Assembly: GCA_031285775.1 (NCBI GenBank)
Contig: JAITVN010000066.1
Span: 1-64,000, forward strand
Source of the DNA: Streptococcaceae bacterium
GTDB taxonomy: Bacteria > Bacillota > Bacilli > Lactobacillales > Streptococcaceae
Length of the DNA: 64,000 bases
Direction: 5' to 3'
Below the pieces are notes generated by a model. The model had not been told where the DNA came from. It did no database searches and saw only the letters and a program-made list of their open reading frames with translations. The translations under genes were made by a program, and so were the position numbers. Positions 56,079-64,000 of this stretch are shown here, one piece after another. How positions within the stretch are numbered: position 1 is the stretch's first letter; every line of letters starts with the position of its first letter.

Positions 56079-56882
56079 TTAGCCAAAGTGTCCAGAAACA
56101 TAATCTTCCGTTGATTTCAGCGAAGGATTTGTGAAAATCTTCAAAGTATCGTCATATTCAATCAAATCGCCAGAGTAGAAAAAGGCAGTGTAATCGCTGA
56201 CGCGAGAGGCCTGCTGCATATTATGCGTCACGATGATGATGGTATAATTCTTTTTCAGCTCCGTCATGGTTTCTTCAATCTGCATAGTAGAGATAGGATC
56301 CAAAGCAGAGGCTGGCTCATCCATCAAGAGTACGTCTGGTGTGACAGAGATTGCACGGGCAATGCAGAGTCGCTGAGCCTGGCCGCCAGATAAGGCGAGG
56401 GCAGATTTATTAAGATTGTCTTTAACCTGATCCCAGAGTGCCGCTTGTTTGAGAGCGGTTTCAACAATTTCGTCCAGCTTCTTCTTATCTTTAATGCCTT
56501 CACGTCGGTGAATGAATGCGATATTTTCATAAATCGATTTGGCAAAAGGATTTGGCCGCTGAAAAACCATGCCGATTTGTTTGCGGACTTCGTAGACGTT
56601 GACTTTCCTTTGGTTGATGTCAACATCTTCATACATAATTTTTCCAGTCACTTTGGCGCCGTCAATGGTGTCATTCATGCGATTGAGTGCACGCAGATAG
56701 GTTGATTTTCCGGAGCCGGAAGGGCCGATTAACGCCGTGATGCGGTTCACAGGAAACTGCATGGTCACACCGTGAATGGCCTCCTTGTCGCCATTGTAAA
56801 AGACACGTAAATCTTCAGTATGCAGAACGATGTTGTTCTCAAATTTTTTTATCTGACGTTGGTTCCAGTCGTATGTTGCCAT
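56079..56882 (-). CDS. pstB: Phosphate ABC transporter ATP-binding protein PstB (first copy)
   Basis: This 267-residue protein has [57 protein letters not shown] and [15 protein letters not shown]. It pairs with PstA and PstC. Tandem pstB genes are known in lactococcal and streptococcal pst operons and the subunits may form a heterodimer. It is separated from pstA by a long folded intergenic stretch. Confidence 0.93.
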   Translation of the reverse strand: MATYDWNQRQIKKFENNIVLHTEDLRVFYNGDKEAIHGVTMQFPVNRITALIGPSGSGKSTYLRALNRMNDTIDGAKVTGKIMYEDVDINQRKVNVYEVRKQIGMVFQRPNPFAKSIYENIAFIHRREGIKDKKKLDEIVETALKQAALWDQVKDNLNKSALALSGGQAQRLCIARAISVTPDVLLMDEPASALDPISTMQIEETMTELKKNYTIIIVTHNMQQASRVSDYTAFFYSGDLIEYDDTLKIFTNPSLKSTEDYVSGHFG

Positions 56883-57279
56883 AATGTTCCTTTTTCTTAT
56901 TTCGCTGCCGCGGGCTGGCCGCTGTTGCGGAGGTCGCCTTCGCCGACGCTGTCGACACTTCGTGGTTTGGAAATACTTCTGCTAGTGAGTGCTCGGGGGC
57001 CTATCTCCACAAGCTCTAATCGTCATTTAGTCTCCTTCGGAGCCGTCATGCCGCTAAGATCTTGTATGTCGAGGATGCCGCCTGCGCGGAATACTCAGCG
57101 CTGAAGCGCAGGTATTCTCACTAGCAGAAACATTTCCCGGGGTGGGCCGCGCTGCGGTGGTTAGGCTTTGCCCTGACGCAGGCGCTTTGCGCCCAGTTGA
57201 CTGTGTCAACGTTGAAAGATTTGAACGCGCTCGCGGGTTGTCTGCTGTGCAGTTTCGGCTTGCTTCGCTTCGCCATTTT
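56883..57279. repeat. 397-nt GC-rich structured intergenic element in the pst operon
   Basis: No gene is supported. Arms 56969-56989 and 57117-57137 pair at 19 of 21 positions across a 127-nt interior that contains further hairpins (GCGC-TGAA-GCGC near 57099-57110). Outside the arms are GGCGC-TTT-GCGCC (57181-57193) and TTGAC-TGT-GTCAA. Base composition is clearly richer in GC than the neighbouring genes. It might be a mobile repeat or a regulatory RNA region. Confidence 0.6.
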
Positions 57280-58164
57280 TTATGCTGAGGTGAGTCGCTT
57301 ATAGATGGCGCGGCCGATGAAGCGGGCGCCTAAGTTGAATAATAATACAAAGATGATGAGGACGGCACCTGCACCAGCTGAGATTTGCTGTGCAGTGGAG
57401 ATGGTGCCTTCGGTATTGAGTGCCCAGATGTGAACTGCTAATGTTTCTGCTGGCCTAAACAAGCTCAACGGACTGGTCAGCGACATTGGGTTCCAATTGG
57501 CCCAGTTGATCGGCAAATTGGTCTGCCCAGCGGTGTAGATCAATGCTGCGGCTTCGCCGAAGACACGACCTGAAGATAGGATGATGCCTGTGATGATGCC
57601 TGGAACGGCTTCAGGTAGGATGATGCGTGTGGCGGTTTCCCATTTTGATAGGCCGAGGGCGAGGCCGCCTTCTCGTTGCATGGTGGAAATGGCACGCAGG
57701 GATTCTTCGACGTTACGCGTCATGAGCGGCAGATTGAAAACGGTCAGAGCTAAAGCACCTGACAATACGGAGAAGCCAAGCCCGAACTGCAGCACGAAAA
57801 CTAACATACCAAAGAGACCGACGACGATAGATGGCAGTGAGCTGAGAACTTCAATGGCTGAGCGGATGACATTTGTAAGCCAGTGCTTCTGGTTAGCATA
57901 TTCTGACAGGTAGATGCCCGCCCCCAGGGATAAAGGGACGGAGATGATCAGGGTAACGATCAGCAGGTAGATGGAATTAAAGAGCTGAACTGCGATGCCG
58001 CCACCAGTTAGAGGGTTCGATGGACTTGTCAAAAACTTCCAGGAAACGTGCGGCAAGCCTTTGGCCAAGATGTAGATCAGCAGGAAGGCGAGAATTGCGA
58101 TAATAATGCCAGAGAGGACGTAGAGGACGATTGTGGCGATTTTGTCAGTGCGTTTGGCGTTCAT
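57280..58164 (-). CDS. pstA: Phosphate ABC transporter permease PstA
   Basis: This 294-residue protein has six predicted membrane helices, starting IATIVLYVLSGIIIAILAFL. It has SSLPSIVVGLFGMLVFV and the EAA loop EGGLALGLSKWETATRIILPEAVPGIITGIIL (~175-205), the PstA signature. The ATG overlaps the pstC stop as ATGA, so translation is coupled. Confidence 0.93.
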   Translation of the reverse strand: MNAKRTDKIATIVLYVLSGIIIAILAFLLIYILAKGLPHVSWKFLTSPSNPLTGGGIAVQLFNSIYLLIVTLIISVPLSLGAGIYLSEYANQKHWLTNVIRSAIEVLSSLPSIVVGLFGMLVFVLQFGLGFSVLSGALALTVFNLPLMTRNVEESLRAISTMQREGGLALGLSKWETATRIILPEAVPGIITGIILSSGRVFGEAAALIYTAGQTNLPINWANWNPMSLTSPLSLFRPAETLAVHIWALNTEGTISTAQQISAGAGAVLIIFVLLFNLGARFIGRAIYKRLTSA

Positions 58165-59090
58165 TTGAGGCTACCTCTCTTTGCAATGGCGCGCATGGCG
58201 AGGTTAAAGATGAGGGACATGATGAGCAGCAGCAATGCCAGCGACCAGAGGACATTGAGCTGAAGACCTGGTGTGGCGTTCGGGATGCCTGAGGTCAGGA
58301 TGGAGGTCAGGGTCGAGGCTGGGGAGACAAGGCTGATGGGCATAATGGCTGCATTTCCAACGACCATCTGGATTGCCAGCGCTTCACCGAATGCGCGCGC
58401 CATGCCGAAGATGACGGCGGTCAGAATTCCTGGAGCCGCTGCGCGCAAGAGCACCCGCCAGATGGTTTGCCATCGTGTGGCGCCGAGGCCGAGTGATGCT
58501 TCGCGGTAATGGCGCGGGATGGCTTTCATGGCATCTACTGTCATTGAGGTCACCGTCGGCAAAATCATGACAAAGAGGACGAAGACACCAGATAAGAGAC
58601 CTAGTCCTGTGCCGCCGAACCAGCCGCGAATGAGGGGAACGATGACAGTTAAGCCGATAAAGCCGTAGACAACGGATGGAATGCCGACCAGCAGTTCAAT
58701 AACTGGCTGGAGGATTTTGGCACCGCGCTTTGGCGAGATTTCTGTCATGTAAATGGCTGCGCCGATGGCAAATGGTGTGGCAACGACGGCAGACAGAACG
58801 GTCACAATGAGGGAGCCTGTAAACATGGGGAGGGCGCCGACTGCGGGTTTGCCGTCAGGGCCGATGGAGCCTGGCGACCAATTTGTTCCGAAAAGGAAGC
58901 TGAAAGGATTGACGCCATCGGAAAAGAAAGTAGACAAGCCTTTTTGTGCCACAAATATGAGTATCAGGGCGACCACAAAGACGATGATGGCGATGCAGAA
59001 AAAGGTCAAACTCCGACCGAATTTTTCCAAACGCGAATTTTTATTGCTCGAAAGCAATTTTTTCTTAATATCTAAATGCTGATTTTCCAT
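58161..59090 (-). CDS. pstC: Phosphate ABC transporter permease PstC
   Basis: This 309-residue protein has a cytoplasmic start, a first helix LTFFCIAIIVFVVALILIFV, GIPSVVYGFIGLTVIVPLIRGWFGGTGLG and the EAA loop YREASLGLGATRWQTIWRVLLRAAAPGILTAVIFG. It forms the channel with PstA. It follows pstS after a hairpin-rich 122-nt gap. Confidence 0.93.
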   Translation of the reverse strand: MENQHLDIKKKLLSSNKNSRLEKFGRSLTFFCIAIIVFVVALILIFVAQKGLSTFFSDGVNPFSFLFGTNWSPGSIGPDGKPAVGALPMFTGSLIVTVLSAVVATPFAIGAAIYMTEISPKRGAKILQPVIELLVGIPSVVYGFIGLTVIVPLIRGWFGGTGLGLLSGVFVLFVMILPTVTSMTVDAMKAIPRHYREASLGLGATRWQTIWRVLLRAAAPGILTAVIFGMARAFGEALAIQMVVGNAAIMPISLVSPASTLTSILTSGIPNATPGLQLNVLWSLALLLLIMSLIFNLAMRAIAKRGSLK

Positions 59091-59110
59091 TATTTTCCTA
59101 CAAGATAAAA

Positions 59111-59198
59111 GGTGCGCCCAGTTAAGAAGCGTGATCTCAGAGAAAACGAGCTCTAGCGCTGAAGCGCTAAGACTCTGCTCCCAGCTTTCTGGCGCACC
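59111..59198 (-). terminator. Nested hairpin between pstS and pstC (attenuator candidate)
   Basis: On the minus strand GGTGCGCCA pairs with TGGGCGCACC, with one bulged base, at the outer ends, enclosing the perfect TAGCGCT-TC-AGCGCTA hairpin (59154-59169). TTTTAT follows. It should reduce read-through or protect upstream mRNA, giving more PstS than permease. Confidence 0.65.
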
Positions 59199-59212
59199 GA
59201 ACTCAGTTTACT

Positions 59213-60073
59213 TTACTTAATTTTTGTGACATTGCCTTTGGCGTCACGGTCGACTTTCATCTCAGAAGTTTGCAGATAACCTAGGGCTTCCAAATCTTCT
59301 TTGTCGTCAGCAACATACTGGATAAAAGCATCTTCAAGCTTATTGTCATTTTTCTTGTTTGTGTACATATGCTCGTAAGACCAGATTTTCCAGCTGTTGT
59401 CCGCTACGTTGCTGTAATCCGGCTTGATTCCGGCAATGCTCAGTGCTTTGATCCCCGGCTTTGAACTGTAGCTGAATGCGACATAGCTGATCGCACCAGG
59501 TGTCTGCCCGACCAATTGGACCACTGATCCAGAGGCATCCTGTGAAGGTCCGTTCACTTCTGTCGCACCGTTTAATCCATATTTATCGAAATTGACACGT
59601 GTACCAGAGCCTGCTGTACGGCCGATCACTGTGATTTCCAAATCTTGAGCACCGACTTCTTTCCAGTTGGTAATTTTTCCAGTGAAAATATCTATCAGCT
59701 GCTGCTGAGATAAATTTGTTACAGATACTTTTTTATTGACAATCGGCGCGATACCCAGCACTGCCACTTTGTGATCCGTAATTTTTCCAGCATCAATGCC
59801 TGATTTTTCTTCTGCAAAAATATCAGAATTTCCTATTTTAAAGGAACCTGCCGCAACCTGTGCGAGTCCGACGCCCGAACCGCCGCCTTGAACCATAATA
59901 ATTTTTTCAGTGTTCATCTTCATGTAATTGATTGAAGCCTGTTCAACCAAAGGCTGAAGTGCGGTTGAACCGCCTGAAATGATCTGTTTGTTCCCCGCAC
60001 CGCAGCCTGTCAGAATTGACAGTGAAAACACTGCAAAAAGCAAGGCAAGGAACTTTTTTATCTGATTTCTCAT
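59213..60073 (-). CDS. pstS: Phosphate-binding lipoprotein PstS (second copy)
   Basis: This 286-residue protein has a lipobox SILTGCG. Binding motifs are SGGSTALQPLVEQA, MVQGGGSGVGLAQVAAG, FAEEKSG, FTGKITNWKEVG and GRTAGSGTRVNFDKYG. It captures phosphate outside the cell for PstCA. The start has no clear ribosome site; a TAAAAT ends 6 nt before the ATG, so a leaderless transcript from within the operon is possible. About 60% similar by eye to the upstream copy. Confidence 0.93.
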   Translation of the reverse strand: MRNQIKKFLALLFAVFSLSILTGCGAGNKQIISGGSTALQPLVEQASINYMKMNTEKIIMVQGGGSGVGLAQVAAGSFKIGNSDIFAEEKSGIDAGKITDHKVAVLGIAPIVNKKVSVTNLSQQQLIDIFTGKITNWKEVGAQDLEITVIGRTAGSGTRVNFDKYGLNGATEVNGPSQDASGSVVQLVGQTPGAISYVAFSYSSKPGIKALSIAGIKPDYSNVADNSWKIWSYEHMYTNKKNDNKLEDAFIQYVADDKEDLEALGYLQTSEMKVDRDAKGNVTKIK

Positions 60074-60205
60074 ACTTTGATTTTATCATAAGTTCTTTTT
60101 AAAAGCACGGAAGACTTGTTATTATTGTAGAGCGGCGTTACAGTGCTCATTCTGGAAGGCTGTGAAAGACTTTCGTAGTTGTAACTGCCTGATAATTCTG
60201 TTGCT

Positions 60206-61099
60206 TTACTTGTTTGAGACTAAGCCACTCGCATCGCGATCAACTTTCATGTCTGAAATCGCAATGTAACCCATTTTTTCAAGATTTTTCTTGTCCGATT
60301 TTACGTAGTCAATGAAGGCTTTGTCAACAGCTGTTTCTTTCTTGCTGTTCGTGTACATGTGCTCGTATGCCCAAATTTTCCACTTGTTGCTGGCAACATT
60401 TGCAGCGCTTGCTTCCACACCGTCAATCTGAACTGCTTTAATGTCTTTGCTTGTCTGCAAGTAACTGAAGGCGACATAACTGACAGCGCCTGGTGTCTGT
60501 CCAACCATTGTCACAACGGCACCTGAGGCATCTTGACTCGGACCAGTGATTTCTGCCTGATTCTTCAAGGCAAATTTATCGAAATTGACACGCGTGCCTG
60601 ACCCTTCAGTGCGGCTTATCACTGTGATTTTTAAATCTTTACCGCCGACTTCTTTCCAGTTTGTGATTTTACCTGTAAAAATGTCGACCAGCTGATCCTG
60701 CGTCAGCTCTGATACTGAGCTTTCAGCATTAACGATGGGTGCGATTCCAACGACTGCGACCTTGTAGTCTTTCAGAGCCGATGAATCAATGCCTGGCTTT
60801 TCCTCAGCGAAGATGTCAGAGTTACCGACTTGGAAAGTGGCTGCAGCGACCTGTGTTAAACCAACGCCAGACCCTCCGCCTTGGACAGTCAATTGAACCT
60901 TAGGATGCTTGACCATAAATTCAGTCGCTGCTTGTTGAGCTAAAGGCTGCAAAGCAGTTGAGCCGCCGGCAATGACTTTTCCTGATAAGTCATCATTTGA
61001 GCTATTGCTGGAATTGTTTGAACTACTTGGTTTTGAGCAGGCAGCGAGCACAATTAGTAAAAAAACTGCAACGAGGCTTAAGATTAATCTCTTTTTCAT
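60206..61099 (-). CDS. pstS: Phosphate-binding lipoprotein PstS (first copy)
   Basis: From the ATG at 61099 (AGGAGA 5 nt upstream) the 297-residue protein has a signal peptide MKKRLILSLVAVFLLIVLAAC with lipobox VLAAC and an Asn/Ser linker. The binding motifs follow: AGGSTALQPLAQQA, VQGGGSGVGLTQVAA, ISRTEGSGTRVNFDKFA. It is the first gene of the pst operon, directly behind the phosphate-regulated promoter. Confidence 0.95.
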   Translation of the reverse strand: MKKRLILSLVAVFLLIVLAACSKPSSSNNSSNSSNDDLSGKVIAGGSTALQPLAQQAATEFMVKHPKVQLTVQGGGSGVGLTQVAAATFQVGNSDIFAEEKPGIDSSALKDYKVAVVGIAPIVNAESSVSELTQDQLVDIFTGKITNWKEVGGKDLKITVISRTEGSGTRVNFDKFALKNQAEITGPSQDASGAVVTMVGQTPGAVSYVAFSYLQTSKDIKAVQIDGVEASAANVASNKWKIWAYEHMYTNSKKETAVDKAFIDYVKSDKKNLEKMGYIAISDMKVDRDASGLVSNK

Positions 61100-61157
61100 T
61101 CGTTCTCCTTCTAGAACTGTTTGCATGTAAGGTGTTTCGTGAATTCATACTCACATA

Positions 61158-61226
61158 ATTATCTTAACATGGAAGCAGGATTTTGAGTGTAAACGTTTGG
61201 TAAATCTAATGTAAACCTAAGGTAAA
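61158..61226 (-). promoter_or_regulatory. Pho-box promoter of the pst operon
   Basis: On the minus strand TTTAC occurs four times at exactly 11-bp steps (61226, 61215, 61204 and 61193 as 5' positions). A -10 GATAAT lies at 61163-61158 without a good -35. This periodic array is that expected for a PhoP/PnpR-type response regulator binding as tandem dimers under phosphate limitation. Confidence 0.85.
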
Positions 61227-61302
61227 CATCAGGACTTCAAGCAAGTTTAAAGCCTATTGATCGTTAGCCGATGGCATTTCCAAGTCTGAAGATGCAGCAA
61301 AA

Positions 61303-61346
61303 AAGAACCTTTCCAATTTGGCGCGGCAAATTAAATGAGGTTCTTT
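61303..61346 (-). terminator. Terminator after the 6-phospho-beta-glucosidase gene
   Basis: On the minus strand AAGAACCT/AGGTTCTT and an inner AATTTG/CAAATT stem are followed by TTTTTTGC. It separates the sugar operon from the pst promoter. Confidence 0.8.
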
Positions 61347-61372
61347 GTAAAAGACTTGTTTTTTGCGGTTTC

Positions 61373-62734
61373 CTAGAGAACTTCTCCATTTGACTGAAAG
61401 ACTTTTTTAAACCAATGAGATGATTTCTTCGGCACACGCTTCATGTCGCGCAGTTCATGATTGCCTCTATTCACGTAAATGGCACCGTAGCGTTTTTCCA
61501 TGTCCCCTTGACTCGAAGGAATATCAATAAGCCCCCAGCCCAGATAGCCCAGCACTTTTATACCGTCATCGTTCATAGCATCTTTCATGGCCAGTATGTG
61601 TTGCCGGTGATATGAAATGCGCAAGTCATCCTGAATCTCATGCTGACCATCCCAGACTTCCCGCTGCCCAAGTCCATTTTCAACTGGGAAAAGCGGCAAT
61701 TTGTAGCGATTGTAAATTGTGGTCATGATGTTTCTGAATCCATCAGGATCAATGCTCCAGCCCCATTCATTGGCAGGAAGATTTTCATCTGCTTTAAAGC
61801 CTTTGTTCATATAAGAATTCGGTGCTGCCTCCTCTGTGATCCGGCTGGCATCCAGCAAACATGAACGGTAATATGAAAAGGCAATAAAATCTTCTGTGGT
61901 GCGCGCCAAGATTATGTCATCCCCCGTTTGCCAATCCATGTCGATTTCCTGTGTTTTTACAAAAGCCAAGACGGATTCCAGATAATGGCCATTAGTATAA
62001 GCCTCATTCAGATTGTTAAATACAAATTCGTTGAAGCGCGTGACGGCCAGATTATCTTTAGGAGAATTTGAGGCTGGATAAACAGCTGTATAGGCTAACA
62101 TTCCGCCAATTTTAGCATCGGATGTTTCATGCAGGAAAGCCGAAATCTGTTTGTGTGCGAGCATCGTGTGATGGAAAATCGTGTAAAGCTCTGAAATTGT
62201 CCGCTCACCCTTCTGGTAGCCGGAAATATTGAAAGCCTCATCCGTGAAGTAGAGATTGTGCTCATTAAAGACCAGCCACCATTTTACCCGATTTGAAAAA
62301 CGCTGCATCATTTCTTTGCCGTATCGCACAAATGCCGCCATAACATGCCGATCAATGAATCCATTATATTTCTCCGCTAATGCCAGAGGCATGTCAAAAT
62401 GATACAAACAAATCATCGGCTCAATTCCGCGCGCCAGCAGACTATCAATCATTTGACTGTAAAATTCAATTCCTTCTTCATTGAAATCGCCATCTCCGTC
62501 CGGACAGACACGAGACCAGGAGATCTGAAAACGATACATGTTCATGTTCATCGCTTTCATCCAGTCGAAATCGGTCTCAAAGTCGTGAAAATTGTCAATC
62601 GCAACATGCCAATCCATCGTCGTCTCAGTTGCTGGACGGATATCATATACCGAAAGGCCTTTGCCGCCTTCATTCCATCCGCCTTCTGTCTGCATTGATG
62701 AGGAGGAATTTCCCCAGTAAAAGTTTTTTTTCAA
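61373..62734 (-). CDS. 6-phospho-beta-glucosidase (GH1)
   Basis: This 453-residue GH1 protein begins KNFYWGNSSSSMQTEGGWNEGGKG. It has the acid/base FNEHN (~157-161), the nucleophile FPVENGLGQREVWDG (~351-365), and C-terminal GYLGWGLIDIPSSQGDMEKRYG and KRVPKKSSHWFKKV typical of phospho-sugar-specific members. The start codon is TTG at 62734. It hydrolyses phosphorylated beta-glucosides (cellobiose, arbutin or salicin) imported by the PTS gene upstream. Confidence 0.92.
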   Translation of the reverse strand: MKKNFYWGNSSSSMQTEGGWNEGGKGLSVYDIRPATETTMDWHVAIDNFHDFETDFDWMKAMNMNMYRFQISWSRVCPDGDGDFNEEGIEFYSQMIDSLLARGIEPMICLYHFDMPLALAEKYNGFIDRHVMAAFVRYGKEMMQRFSNRVKWWLVFNEHNLYFTDEAFNISGYQKGERTISELYTIFHHTMLAHKQISAFLHETSDAKIGGMLAYTAVYPASNSPKDNLAVTRFNEFVFNNLNEAYTNGHYLESVLAFVKTQEIDMDWQTGDDIILARTTEDFIAFSYYRSCLLDASRITEEAAPNSYMNKGFKADENLPANEWGWSIDPDGFRNIMTTIYNRYKLPLFPVENGLGQREVWDGQHEIQDDLRISYHRQHILAMKDAMNDDGIKVLGYLGWGLIDIPSSQGDMEKRYGAIYVNRGNHELRDMKRVPKKSSHWFKKVFQSNGEVL

Positions 62735-62771
62735 CTTTTTCTCACTTTCTGTGTTAATCGAGTTCAGCGCT

Positions 62772-62846
62772 ATGAATGATTGAAATTAGACAAAACTTCG
62801 GTGAGGCATGCCTCCCCTGCCAGTTTTCCTAAATTTCAATCATTCA
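62772..62846. repeat. Long imperfect inverted repeat between the PTS IIC and bgl genes
   Basis: Arms 62772-62797 and 62822-62846 are near-complementary over about 24 positions, and the loop region contains the perfect palindrome GAGGCATGCCTC (62803-62814). It lies within the 204-nt intergenic gap. It could stabilise or cut the operon mRNA, or be a small mobile repeat. Confidence 0.65.
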
Positions 62847-62938
62847 TTGCGGGCGCGCCTCTCATCTTGTTAAAACAAGCTACTTTTCGGCAGCTTATTT
62901 TATCATGTTTCGTGCTCAATTGGGATGAGGAACTTTTT

Positions 62939-64000
62939 TTATGCTCTTCCTGCTTGAAGCTCTTTTTCTTTAGCTTCCTCCTGCTTCAGCAACTCGTTAT
63001 CATAGCGTCGTGCGAATGGAAGGTAAATCAAGGTTGATTCGACTAAAGCAATGACTTGCAGAACTGCATATTTCCACCCGCCGATTAGAAAGCCTGAAAT
63101 GACTGGCGGTGTTGTCCAAGGCGCAGCAAATCCCGTCATCGGCGGAACGATATGCAATGCGATAGCGGCGTAAACTGTCGTCGAAACTGCAACAGGAACT
63201 AAGAAGAAGGGAATAGCTAAAATAGGATTCATGACCAATGGCAGCCCAAACAAGAAAGGCTCGTTGATATTGAATAGGCCAGGAACTAACTCAACTTTAC
63301 CAATAGAGCGCATTTGCTGCGAATGAGCAATGAACAGTGTGAAAATAATCAAGCCAAAGGTTATTCCAGAGCCTGAGAGATTGATAAAATTATTGTAGAA
63401 CTCATTGGTGACAATGTGCGCACCATTGTCCAGACTCAGTTTCCCAGCTTTGAACAAAGACGCATTGTCAGCGGTATTCGGGATTAAGAAAGCGCCTGTA
63501 ATTGCTCCCATAATCAATCCGCCATGCACCCCAAAGAACCAGAAGAACGGTACTAAAAGGGAAATTACCAAAATTCCTGCATAAGAATCACCAAGATGCT
63601 GCAGCGGCTGCTCTAAAGTGTAATAAATTGCCTCAACAAGGTCTGTATGACCAATCTTGTTGAATAAAGCATAAATCACAGTTGCCGCAAAAATAATCAC
63701 TGCCGACGGAATCATTGAGGTAAATTGATTGGCCACATTTGAAGGCACTTGCTCAGGCAGTGTGATTTTCCAGCCAGCTTTGATCATTGCCGAATAGCCC
63801 CAACCAGTAAAACAGCCGATTAGAATTGCGGCAATCATTCCTTGTCCGCCCTGCCAGGAAAGATTCAAGACGCCAGTAACAGGACTGTTCAGTAGGGTCT
63901 GCATGGCTCCTGGCAGCTTTTTAAAAGCTGCTGAGACTGCCGCTGCCCTCATTGTACCCGTTCCGCCTGTCAAAGCGCTTGCGATGGGATTAGCAACAGA
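62939..64000 (-). CDS. PTS cellobiose/beta-glucoside transporter subunit IIC (partial)
   Basis: The minus strand frame is open to the right edge (SVANPIASALTGGTGTMRAA at the window end), so the 5' part is missing. About 353 residues remain. They include several membrane helices, PFFWFFGVHGGLIMGAITGAF, LGLIIFTLFIAHSQQMRSIGKVELVPGLFNINEPFLFGLPLVMNPILAIPF and MTGFAAPWTTPPVISGFLIGGW. The GLFNINEP-F-FG-P motif is the sugar-binding signature of the lactose/cellobiose IIC family. It feeds the adjacent phospho-beta-glucosidase. Confidence 0.92.
   Translation of the reverse strand, partial: SVANPIASALTGGTGTMRAAAVSAAFKKLPGAMQTLLNSPVTGVLNLSWQGGQGMIAAILIGCFTGWGYSAMIKAGWKITLPEQVPSNVANQFTSMIPSAVIIFAATVIYALFNKIGHTDLVEAIYYTLEQPLQHLGDSYAGILVISLLVPFFWFFGVHGGLIMGAITGAFLIPNTADNASLFKAGKLSLDNGAHIVTNEFYNNFINLSGSGITFGLIIFTLFIAHSQQMRSIGKVELVPGLFNINEPFLFGLPLVMNPILAIPFFLVPVAVSTTVYAAIALHIVPPMTGFAAPWTTPPVISGFLIGGWKYAVLQVIALVESTLIYLPFARRYDNELLKQEEAKEKELQAGRA

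Noticed and set aside
56820-57104. 94-codon plus-strand frame in the pst intergenic element
   Set aside because: It begins inside pstB antisense and its residues reflect the GC-rich palindromes; no ribosome site or homologous pattern.

Overview
The window is low-to-moderate GC Firmicute DNA and looks like a Streptococcaceae chromosome, most likely Lactococcus (inferred from gene order and families, not from 16S). Supporting signs are a glyQ T-box, the holA / rnpB / gpsB / rlmL / mapZ division neighbourhood known from streptococci and lactococci, a pst operon with two PstS lipoproteins and two PstB ATPases as in Lactococcus lactis, a phi-LC3-type holin and DUF1642 phage genes.

Left chromosomal arm (1-13,835): partial glyQ with T-box leader (minus); a nucleoside tri/diphosphatase gene (plus); a GNAT acetyltransferase; two tandem MapZ-like division anchors; the rRNA methyltransferase rlmL; RNase P RNA; gpsB; holA; ftsK; a Cof-type HAD phosphatase (plus); pta; and a peptidoglycan glucosaminidase whose 5' end is fused to a prophage end.

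Prophage (about 13,836-52,947, 39.1 kb): a siphovirus-type prophage bounded by a 14-bp direct repeat that is the 3' end of tRNA-Arg(TCT). The late genes read leftward from the right: HNH, terS/terL, portal, ClpP-like protease, HK97-type capsid, connectors, tail tube, G/GT tail chaperones with a -1 frameshift, tape measure, Dit, a 2019-residue tail/receptor-binding protein, holin and amidase. To their right lies the early module: HTH proteins, SbcC-like ATPase, Sak4-like ATPase, DUF669, DUF2303, helicase, primase-helicase, RusA and an ArpU-like late regulator. The lysogeny genes (CI-like repressor, ImmA-type protease, integrase) are on the plus strand at the right end. Two accessory cassettes interrupt the late operon: a toxin-antitoxin pair with a lipoprotein (34.7-36.1 kb), and a solo HTH protein with a two-helix membrane protein (28.1-28.6 kb). 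They share a near-identical promoter layout that predicts leaderless mRNAs. Several genes below about 60 codons were recovered by reading junctions by hand.

Right chromosomal arm (52,936-64,000): tRNA-Arg; an LCP-family wall ligase; phoU; pstB, pstB, pstA, pstC, pstS, pstS behind an activator-type promoter with four 11-bp-spaced TTTAC repeats; a 6-phospho-beta-glucosidase; and a partial cellobiose-type PTS IIC gene. The pst operon contains unusually GC-rich, strongly folded intergenic stretches.

The most unusual items are: the host-phage chimeric glucosaminidase gene with a prophage-supplied promoter and start; a very stable 72-nt hairpin plus TTTGACCC repeats next to the primase-helicase; the two leaderless accessory cassettes; a recurring CCCGATTTT-loop hairpin in the late operon; an ImmA gene whose only plausible start is CTG; and a tRNA-like minihelix after the endolysin. 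No CRISPR array or insertion sequence was recognised.
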